Of a DNA stretch of 6,416 nt, positions 1 to 5,171 are shown piece after piece; the stretch's first letter is position 1, and every line of letters begins with the position of its first letter. A model generated the notes under the pieces. That model had not been told where the DNA came from. It saw nothing but the letters and a program-made list of their open reading frames with translations, and searched no databases. Location: NCBI GenBank assembly GCA_024699395.1, contig JAILPU010000013.1:1-6416 (forward strand). The letters are read 5' to 3'. A program made the position numbers and the translations under genes. This DNA is from Lachnospiraceae bacterium. GTDB taxonomy: Bacteria; Bacillota; Clostridia; Lachnospirales; Lachnospiraceae.

Positions 1-281
1 ATTTCAGCATTCCAGATGGTCTCGATACTGCCTTCATAATCCATGTAAAGGTTCCAGTCTGAAAGCGCAGAATCTCCTTCATTGGTTATTTCAACAGAAA
101 CATTAACCTTATTTCCCCAGGATGCAGTTTCCCTGTAAATAACGGTAACGTCACCGCAATCATACGCACACTCATTAGCTTCCTCAACATTTGAAGGCTG
201 TGCCTTTACTGATTCAGGAATCAAACCTGCAATCAATGTCACACACAAAATGAGTGATAATACTCTTCTAAAATTCCTCAT
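1..281 (-). CDS. Secreted protein with CBM2-like carbohydrate-binding module (N-terminal part only)
   Basis: The reading frame starts at ATG 281-279 and runs open for 93 codons off the left edge of the window, so the C-terminus is missing. An AGAGGAG ribosome binding site (295-289) sits 7 nt upstream and fixes the start. Residues 1-27 form a classical signal peptide: basic MRNFRR, a hydrophobic core (VLSLILCVTLIAGL), and an ESVKA/Q cleavage site. After a short linker with two cysteines (C38, C42), residues about 44-93 resemble the start of a family 2 carbohydrate-binding module: a beta strand (VTVIYRE), SWGNKVNVSVEITNEG, SDWNLYMDY and IETIWNAE. The SDW and IWNA tryptophans fall where CBM2 proteins have their conserved WNA motifs. 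Such modules bind cellulose, chitin or xylan outside the cell. The missing part could hold a glycoside hydrolase or Ig-like repeats. The signal peptide is certain; the CBM2 call is by motif only and moderately sure. Confidence 0.78.
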   Translation of the reverse strand, partial: MRNFRRVLSLILCVTLIAGLIPESVKAQPSNVEEANECAYDCGDVTVIYRETASWGNKVNVSVEITNEGDSALSDWNLYMDYEGSIETIWNAE

Positions 282-313
282 AAAAAAACTCCTCTCTTTG
301 CCCCTTAACATAC

Positions 314-339
314 AAAAAAGCCTTAAAACAGGCCTTTTT
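314..339 (-). terminator. Terminator-like hairpin in the leader of the CBM2-like gene
   Basis: On the minus strand, AAAAAGGCC, an 8-nt loop and GGCTTTTT form an 8-bp stem with one bulged G, followed by a run of six T (319-314). This has the form of an intrinsic terminator, but it lies only 18 nt before the ribosome binding site of the gene starting at 281, leaving no room for a promoter in between. It therefore either attenuates transcription of that gene or is the leftover terminator of the decayed ORF6N gene upstream. The structure also reads as a weaker terminator on the plus strand. Confidence 0.5.
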
Positions 340-367
340 AATCTTTTCTATGGGCAGTCAATGGAAA

Positions 368-395
368 ATTTTAACAGACCCGCTTAATAAGTAAA
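368..395 (-). promoter_or_regulatory. Probable extended -10 promoter for the CBM2-like gene
   Basis: On the minus strand TTTACT (395-390) is followed after 16 bp by TAAAAT (373-368), which is preceded by TG one base upstream (TGTTAAAAT), giving an extended -10 element. The -35 matches the sigma-A consensus at 4 of 6 positions and the -10 at 5 of 6. Transcription would start near 361, giving a leader of about 80 nt that contains the hairpin at 339-314. No better candidate is seen upstream of the gene. Confidence 0.4.
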
Positions 396-457
396 AGGAG
401 TTTATATGGTTTTATTTGTCAAATCTTGCCCACTTTTTTTGCCAAACTTGTCAACTT

Positions 458-586
458 TTATTCTAAAGTCGCAAATTGCGACTTTAAACAATCCGGGACC
501 TCTTCCGGTTCGATTTGAAACATAAAATCCTCCGGGAATCTGCTGATATTCCTTTTCACCTGCTCGTTAAGCCGCTTCACTTCATA
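458..586 (-). pseudogene. ORF6N-domain gene fragment (phage antirepressor-type relic)
   Basis: Read on the minus strand from TAT at 586, this frame gives 42 residues containing YEVKRLNEQVKRN, SRFPEDFMFQ and LKSQFATLE before a TAA at 460-458. These three blocks, in this order, are the signature of the ORF6N domain: the LNxxVKRN helix, the RFPEDFMFQ strand, then the SQxxT segment. ORF6N is a DNA-associated domain found in phage antirepressor-like proteins. The normal N-terminal part (the segment ending LAELYxV) is absent, an in-frame TGA directly precedes the fragment, and the downstream part of the domain is also missing. No start codon with a ribosome binding site is present. I read it as a decayed relic of a phage or mobile-element gene, trapped between two surface-protein genes. 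Confidence 0.72.
464..486. repeat. Perfect 23-bp palindrome inside the ORF6N relic
   Basis: The sequence has two perfect 11-base arms (TAAAGTCGCAA and TTGCGACTTTA) around a single A. It falls exactly on the codons for the LKSQFATL segment of the ORF6N fragment. It could be a protein-binding site or a hairpin; it has no clear T-run, so it is not a convincing terminator. Confidence 0.7.
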
Positions 587-601
587 TCAATATATTGCAG
601 C

Positions 602-637
602 AATACCCTACAGTTTTGATGACTGCAGGGTGTTTTT
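602..637 (+). terminator. Intrinsic terminator-like hairpin, oriented for the plus strand
   Basis: AATACCCTACAG (602-613) and CTGCAGGGTGTT (623-634) form a 12-bp stem, with one A-C mismatch and one T-G wobble, around a 9-nt loop. On the plus strand it continues into TTTTTATT. On the minus strand the stem is equally good but is followed by ATTGCTGC, without a T-run. The hairpin begins 1-2 nt after the stop codon of the minus-strand peptidase/transglutaminase gene and probably marks that gene's 3' end, but the textbook orientation is the opposite one. Confidence 0.55.
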
Positions 638-3365
638 ATTCGTATTTGTAAGATTTATAGGTTTTGTTTCCCCTATCATCAGGATAATAGAGATAGATAA
701 TATTGTTATCGGTGTCTATCCTGTCCATAACGGCGCCTCTCAGATATGAATAGGTTTCATCATCTGCCGAAAAATCCAAAGGCAGATCCATAACATTTTC
801 ATATTGAGGCCATTCGATTCTTGTATACTGCAATGAACCGTTCTCACGGTACCGTTCTTTTTCTGTCATAAAAAGGTACTCCGGATGCAGCTCGCTCTTT
901 TCTCTTATTTCTCCGTTTTCATCAAACTCGTATGAAAAATCTGCATAGGTCCAGAAGCCATCCATATGGTAACCTTTTCCATCTATTGTTACAAAGGTCC
1001 AGTCATGACCAAAATCCTCAAGGCATCCCACAGTTATTGCATCAACATCACATTGTAAAAGAAGGTAGGTATAAATTGGTGCCACATTTGAACAGACCCC
1101 CTGATTTAACATAAAAGCACGATACACGCCGCTCTCACCAATTGTTTTTTCAGGCCATATGTATTCATATCCGTACCCCTCCCCGAAATATCTGCTGAGC
1201 GCCAGGCACTTTTCAAAATCGCTGTACTCCGGTTTGACATAACGATTTACGATATCCGTTATGCGCCTTTCAAATTCCTTTTCTATTGCAAGCATATCCT
1301 CTTTGGATACCGAATAATTGATTTTCCCCATACCGTCCTTGTAGGTAACCAAGCCGTCTTCATCCTCCGGTGACAGCATCCCCATTGCCACAGGATAAAA
1401 AACATTTAAAATACTCGATTCAATACACCATCTATATGTCTCCTCGCTTCCGCATTGGAAAGAGTCCTTTCCCTCGCGAAGTGCATCTATCAGATTATAT
1501 ACGGCATCCAATTGTTCCTTACTGTACAACACACGGATTTTATCGGAACTGACATGGGGATTGAATTCAATCGTAACGTCTTCCTGTTTATTTATCTTTT
1601 CAGGTTCATAGGAGCCCTTTGAAATACCATATTTTTCACATATTGAAGTAAACTCTTTGGACTCGGCAAACTCTCCGAAAACCCTATCTCTGGATTTCCC
1701 TTTTGCCATTTCCGTTAGCCAGAAATAATATCCTTCTTCATCAAAATCCCTTCCCATGAAAAGAACGTAAAGGCTTTTTAAATACTTGGGATCCGAGTTC
1801 CTTTTATTCATATATTCCAAACTGTGAATATATTTATTTATTATGGATACCCCATTCACAGACCCGTTGATAAGGCATCTCGTCCAAAAGCTCTGACCCT
1901 TCCTGTCTCCTATCCTGTTAAAGCAACACCTGTAAATCCTTTCCACAAAAAGATTGATCAGATTCAGTTTGTTAATATCAATTTCATCCGTAAAATATCC
2001 CGCCGTGATATCATTTTCAAAACACAGATTATAAAACTCTTCTGAATTGGCAAATCCCGTAAAAACCATATTCCTTGAAGCTTTTCTTTTCAGTTGGTCA
2101 CACCAGAAATCAAAGCCTTCCTTATCAGGCTCTCGCCCCATAAACATGGCATAAAGGTCGGTCACAAACTGCTCGTCATCCGTTCTTAAAGCAATATACT
2201 CTTTGCTGAAGAGAAAATCATAAACCAGCACCGAGCCCGTGATTTCATGATTCATTAATCGTTTTTTCCAGTAAATAAATCCCCCAAGGTCCGGTTCTCT
2301 TTGAAATGCAATTCTGTAACAGCGATTAACGAAACCGTTTAAACCGTCATCTTTTAAAAAACCTATCGTGTATTTGTCTCTTAAATAGGGAGAATACGCC
2401 ATCAGTTCACTGGTTTCGCCAAGCTCCTCTACAGACGCATCAAGAGTTGCAAAACTATCGGAAACAAAGATGTTATACAGCTCCTCAAGTGTTTTTCCAT
2501 CCGCATCCGTTCCCTTGAACAAAGCATCCCAGGGTTTGCGCGTGGTATTCCATTCATTGGACGTATATTTTAAATCTTTTACAAAGCCGTCCAGCCTGCG
2601 AAGGATATCCACATCCCTTGTTGTATACGTCTCGTCCAGCCATATCCAGAATCGCAGCATGTCCCCGTCAAACAGTCTTTCATAGCTGTATTCTTCATCC
2701 ACAGGATAAAGCAGCCAGGAAACGTCATTGTAATATCCCTGTCTCAAAGAATATTCGTACCGAAGGATATCGGCAAATCTTTCCGAGAAATCCCCCCACC
2801 ATTCATCGGCTCCTCCGGGCACATAATCGGAATCCCAGCCGCACTGAACAACATGCCCCAGCTCATGGGTCAAACAGTCCACATCATAAGGATTGTCGGC
2901 TATCCATTCCTCATTTACACCTATGTCATTGTAGCACGTATCTGCCACATTTTCGTAATCATGAACGATTCTGAGATTAACATATGTGGGCAGTGGATAC
3001 TCCTCGGTATCAAACCTTTCATACATCTTAGGATAGGCATACCAGAATACCTCAGCGCATCTTCTTATCTCTTCTTTGCCTGCATTTCCCACATGCTTGG
3101 TCAGATCTATATCCAACGAATATTTTTCACCTGATAAATATATATGCTCTGCCCCATTGTCAATTTCGGGCCAGTAACTCATCTCGGGATAATCCTTATT
3201 CAATTCATAAAAATAAGGATTAAAATCCAAAGATGTATTAAAATCCGTATCAAAAAGACCGGCTTCGACCCTATCGCCTTTCATAGGGATTACGCTCCAA
3301 AAACACAATCCCAAAACAAAAGCCGCCAGCCATCCTTTTTTACCAAACTTATTTCCCTTAATCAT
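636..3365 (-). CDS. Secreted BSP-like metallopeptidase / DUF4214 x4 / transglutaminase-like fusion
   Basis: This is a 909-residue exported protein. Numbering here is from the upstream in-frame ATG at 3374; I prefer the ATG at 3365 (residue 4) because AGGGAG (3380-3375) abuts the first ATG but lies 9 nt from the second. A signal peptide covers residues 4-38 (KKGWLAAFVLGLCFW, then VEA). Residues about 85-308 resemble the plant/bacterial basic secretory protein (BSP) peptidase family: HELGHVVQ (H170, E171, H174) and a downstream ERFAD (E198, D202) fitting the gluzincin third-ligand pattern ExxxD. Residues about 345-583 hold four DUF4214 units with the RxPDxxGFxYW-type motif (REPDLGGFIYW, REPDKEGFDFW, RIGDRKGQSFW, RDFDEEGYYFW). 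Residues about 718-812 are a transglutaminase-like core with C761 (NQGVCS), H790 (GHDW) and D805 (YHMD). It probably cleaves and/or cross-links proteins or glycoproteins at the cell surface. No LPxTG or C-terminal membrane anchor is seen. Domain order is clear; the substrate is unknown. Confidence 0.88.
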   Translation of the reverse strand: MIKGNKFGKKGWLAAFVLGLCFWSVIPMKGDRVEAGLFDTDFNTSLDFNPYFYELNKDYPEMSYWPEIDNGAEHIYLSGEKYSLDIDLTKHVGNAGKEEIRRCAEVFWYAYPKMYERFDTEEYPLPTYVNLRIVHDYENVADTCYNDIGVNEEWIADNPYDVDCLTHELGHVVQCGWDSDYVPGGADEWWGDFSERFADILRYEYSLRQGYYNDVSWLLYPVDEEYSYERLFDGDMLRFWIWLDETYTTRDVDILRRLDGFVKDLKYTSNEWNTTRKPWDALFKGTDADGKTLEELYNIFVSDSFATLDASVEELGETSELMAYSPYLRDKYTIGFLKDDGLNGFVNRCYRIAFQREPDLGGFIYWKKRLMNHEITGSVLVYDFLFSKEYIALRTDDEQFVTDLYAMFMGREPDKEGFDFWCDQLKRKASRNMVFTGFANSEEFYNLCFENDITAGYFTDEIDINKLNLINLFVERIYRCCFNRIGDRKGQSFWTRCLINGSVNGVSIINKYIHSLEYMNKRNSDPKYLKSLYVLFMGRDFDEEGYYFWLTEMAKGKSRDRVFGEFAESKEFTSICEKYGISKGSYEPEKINKQEDVTIEFNPHVSSDKIRVLYSKEQLDAVYNLIDALREGKDSFQCGSEETYRWCIESSILNVFYPVAMGMLSPEDEDGLVTYKDGMGKINYSVSKEDMLAIEKEFERRITDIVNRYVKPEYSDFEKCLALSRYFGEGYGYEYIWPEKTIGESGVYRAFMLNQGVCSNVAPIYTYLLLQCDVDAITVGCLEDFGHDWTFVTIDGKGYHMDGFWTYADFSYEFDENGEIREKSELHPEYLFMTEKERYRENGSLQYTRIEWPQYENVMDLPLDFSADDETYSYLRGAVMDRIDTDNNIIYLYYPDDRGNKTYKSYKYE

Positions 3366-3374
3366 CCGATACAT

Positions 3375-3380
3375 CTCCCT
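3375..3380 (-). promoter_or_regulatory. Ribosome binding site deciding the start of the peptidase/transglutaminase gene
   Basis: AGGGAG directly abuts the ATG at 3374-3372 (0 nt spacing) but is 9 nt from the in-frame ATG at 3365-3363. The second ATG is therefore the likely start, which shortens the protein by three residues and leaves the signal peptide intact. Confidence 0.6.
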
Positions 3381-3427
3381 GTGAAAGCAAATCCTTTGGT
3401 TGGTTTAATCAAACCTTACCCAAAAAC

Positions 3428-3457
3428 ATTATAGTTTTTTTGTATCAGACAATTCAA
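3428..3457 (-). promoter_or_regulatory. Sigma-A-type promoter of the peptidase/transglutaminase gene
   Basis: On the minus strand TTGAAT (3457-3452) and a perfect TATAAT (3433-3428) are separated by 18 bp. Transcription would begin near 3421, giving a leader of about 55 nt with a small GGTTT-GATT-AAACC hairpin (about 3414-3401) before the AGGGAG site. This makes the gene independent of the ATPase gene upstream. Confidence 0.65.
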
Positions 3458-3571
3458 CTTAAAGATTTCTTAAAAAAGAGCTCATCATTTACTATAAAAA
3501 CTGAATACTGAAGTGCAAACAGTTAGATTTCCGTTCTTTTGATTGACATAAGAACAGAGCTGGAGAACTTT

Positions 3572-4969
3572 TTATTTATATAGCTCTGCTAACGTAACAA
3601 GTCTAACTCTGTTCGGGTTGGTGTTTTCCTTTACCCATTTTGAAAAGCCGGATAAAGAAAACAACAAAAATTCAACTTCTTCATAACGCTTGTCGATAAG
3701 ACCGCATCTATCCATCAGTGCGTCGTACACTTCCTTATCAATCACTTCATTTTTGAACTTGCACTCTCCGAGTACCGCCTTTTTATTCACATCATCAAGT
3801 CCAACCACATCAATGTCCGTAGGTATATGATTATGCCCGGGTCCCCACCAGCTTCCTACATTTGCAACAAGACAATTCAGTTTACCATCCAACCCTTGCG
3901 AGAGTGTGTAATACCTACATATATCTTCAAAAACTTTACCCATAAAAGAGTGAATTTTATCTTTTACGTAGTTTTTATAAAAAACTTCACCACGATTCAT
4001 CTCTATTGCGGCTCTCGCCAGCGGAATAAATGAATACCAAAAACGATACATTCTGTCAGTCACTTCATAAACGCTTTTCCTGTTATTTTCTTTTTCGGTC
4101 ATAGGCGTAATCTTTGAAATAATCCCCACTGTCTCTAAATTCTTCAAAACATAAGATAGTGTTGCAGTCGTAATATGTGCCTTATCCGCAATCTCAGTTA
4201 CTTTGTTTGCACCTCCGGCACATACTTCTATAACAGCATTGTAAGTATTGATAGATCTGAACTCCTGCGTGAGCAGATTCATCGGCTCCTCATACAGGTA
4301 TCCCGATGTTGTAAAAAAATTCCTTACCAGGTTATCATCCAGTGAAAGTTCATCATCAAAAAGAGTCAGATATTTCGCCACCCCACCGGTAACTCCATAT
4401 ACGATTGCTTTCTCTTCAGCATTATACTTTGGCACAAAATTGGCAGATTCTATATAATTAAATGGGCGTAGAAAAATCTGGTTTGTTCGTCTTCCAAACA
4501 ATGGGCTTTTCTCGTTTAGAATCTCTTTCTCCATAAAACTGATTGCAGAACCACATATAATCAGATAGATATTTTTAGATGCAAATATGGTATCCACCGC
4601 GACTTGAAACCTTGAAAGAAATGATTCATCAGCTTCGGCAATATAAGGAATTTCATCAAGCGCAATAATTATCCTATCTTTACCGGCAAGATTACCTACA
4701 AAAGCAAAAAACGCCTCCAATTCAGTAACAGATAGTCCTTCCATATTCGGAGCAAGATCTGCCACCACTTGAGAAGACCACTTTTTCACATTGTCTTCTA
4801 TTGAAGTCTTGCTTGCAACGTAGTAAGAGGCCTTTTTATCCTTGATAAATTCTGTTATCAAGCTGGATTTACCGATTCTGCGCCGACCATATATAACAGT
4901 CATCTGAAATCCCCTTTTTTTGTATGTATCTTCAAGAATACTAAGTTCATTTTCTCTACCAATAAACAT
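3572..4969 (-). CDS. STAND-type ATPase (ATPase_2 family) with winged helix and DUF234 nuclease-like domain
   Basis: This is a 465-residue cytoplasmic protein. The start is ATG 4969-4967, 7 nt after AAGGAGG (4983-4977); an in-frame TTG at 4975 is only 1 nt from that site and is rejected. Residues 1-~210 are a P-loop NTPase: the family-typical N-terminal FIGRENEL, Walker A YGRRRIGKSS (K34), Walker B RIIIALDEIP (D105, E106) and a sensor-like strand LIICGSAISFM. Residues about 243-308 form a winged helix (NKVTEIADKAHITTATLSYV, then a VTDRMYRFW wing/linker). Residues about 335-465 match DUF234, a restriction-endonuclease-like fold, with E348 (KVFEDICR), D385/D387 (TDIDVVG) and E402-x-K404 (GECKFK), consistent with an intact PD-(D/E)xK site. 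No transmembrane segment is seen. Family members are common in archaea and Clostridia, usually as single genes of unknown role; defence or stress-linked nuclease activity is plausible but not established. It has its own promoter and repeat operator. Confidence 0.88.
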   Translation of the reverse strand: MFIGRENELSILEDTYKKRGFQMTVIYGRRRIGKSSLITEFIKDKKASYYVASKTSIEDNVKKWSSQVVADLAPNMEGLSVTELEAFFAFVGNLAGKDRIIIALDEIPYIAEADESFLSRFQVAVDTIFASKNIYLIICGSAISFMEKEILNEKSPLFGRRTNQIFLRPFNYIESANFVPKYNAEEKAIVYGVTGGVAKYLTLFDDELSLDDNLVRNFFTTSGYLYEEPMNLLTQEFRSINTYNAVIEVCAGGANKVTEIADKAHITTATLSYVLKNLETVGIISKITPMTEKENNRKSVYEVTDRMYRFWYSFIPLARAAIEMNRGEVFYKNYVKDKIHSFMGKVFEDICRYYTLSQGLDGKLNCLVANVGSWWGPGHNHIPTDIDVVGLDDVNKKAVLGECKFKNEVIDKEVYDALMDRCGLIDKRYEEVEFLLFSLSGFSKWVKENTNPNRVRLVTLAELYK

Positions 4970-4976
4970 AAACAAG

Positions 4977-4983
4977 CCTCCTT
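4977..4983 (-). promoter_or_regulatory. Ribosome binding site deciding the ATPase start
   Basis: AAGGAGG stands 7 nt before ATG 4969-4967 and only 1 nt before the alternative TTG at 4975, so translation should start at the ATG. Confidence 0.85.
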
Positions 4984-4986
4984 TTT

Positions 4987-5055
4987 GCTAAATTATATTT
5001 TACTAAATTATGTTTTACTAAAATATGTTTTAGTAAATTATATTTTAGTAAATAG
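4987..5055. repeat. Array of four 15-bp tandem repeats plus a partial fifth upstream of the ATPase gene
   Basis: On the plus strand the units are GCTAAATTATATTTT (4987-5001), ACTAAATTATGTTTT (5002-5016), ACTAAAATATGTTTT (5017-5031), AGTAAATTATATTTT (5032-5046) and a partial AGTAAATAG (5047-5055). The unit length is exactly 15 bp. Each junction makes the 9-bp near-palindrome TTTA(C/G)TAAA, centred at 5003, 5018, 5033 and 5048; a degenerate fifth copy (TTTGCTAAA) lies at 4984-4992. The central base is C in the two left copies and G in the two right copies, so the four sites are arranged as one large dyad. The array fills the space between the promoter -10 element and the ribosome binding site. 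Confidence 0.9.
5014..5037. promoter_or_regulatory. Central inverted repeat of the ATPase operator
   Basis: TTTACTAAAA (5014-5023) and TTTTAGTAAA (5028-5037) are perfect 10-base inverted arms around TATG. The centre (5025.5) is also the symmetry centre of the outer TTTASTAAA copies. It lies around the predicted transcription start, as expected for a repressor operator. The binder is unknown; the winged helix of the adjacent ATPase is one candidate. Confidence 0.6.
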
Positions 5056-5070
5056 TTGGTGTCATGTCAA
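5042..5070 (-). promoter_or_regulatory. Promoter of the ATPase gene
   Basis: On the minus strand a perfect TTGACA (5070-5065) is followed after 17 bp by TAAAAT (5047-5042), 5 of 6 to consensus. The -10 lies within the outermost repeat site, so any protein bound to the array would block RNA polymerase. Transcription would start near 5035. The promoter begins immediately after the terminator of the preceding gene. Confidence 0.75.
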
Positions 5071-5073
5071 CAC

Positions 5074-5115
5074 TTAAAAAGCCCCTATATACCATCTCTG
5101 ATATATAGAGGCTTT
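5074..5115 (-). terminator. Rho-independent terminator of the Ig-repeat protein gene
   Basis: On the minus strand AAAGCCTCTATATA (5115-5102) pairs with TATATAGGGGCTTT (5091-5078), a 14-bp stem with a single U-G wobble and a 10-nt loop, continuing into TTTTTAAG. It lies about 57 nt after the stop codon of the upstream gene and separates it from the ATPase promoter. Confidence 0.85.
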
Positions 5116-5171
5116 CACATTTAAGTTGATTAATGTCATTATAATCCTATCTAAAATATTGATTCGGATTA

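Larger units (their letters stand above)
282..635. other. 354-bp intergenic region with gene relic and regulatory hairpins
   Basis: No intact gene is visible on either strand. Going leftward it contains a hairpin followed by a T-run on the plus strand (602-637), an ORF6N gene fragment (586-458) with a perfect palindrome (464-486), a probable extended -10 promoter (368-395), and a terminator-like hairpin in the leader of the secreted-protein gene (314-339). Two TTGACA hexamers on the minus strand (454-449 and 422-417) lack a -10 element at the right distance. Confidence 0.7.

Noticed and set aside
417..454. Two TTGACA hexamers on the minus strand as -35 elements for the CBM2-like gene
   Set aside because: No acceptable -10 sequence lies 16-18 bp downstream of either.
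932..3434. Several plus-strand open frames of 60-118 codons opposite the large secreted-protein gene
   Set aside because: They lie antisense to a gene with clear domain motifs, have no good ribosome binding sites, and their translations show no recognisable composition or motifs.
3547..3589. Inverted CAGAGCT/AGCTCTG arms around the ATPase stop codon as a terminator
   Set aside because: The loop is about 20 nt, the stem only 7 bp, and it is followed by a weak TTCTT, so it is not convincing.
4987..5055. Short regular repeats considered as a CRISPR array or plasmid iterons
   Set aside because: The repeats are contiguous 15-mers without spacers, so not CRISPR. There is no replication gene nearby, and their overlap with a promoter fits an operator better.
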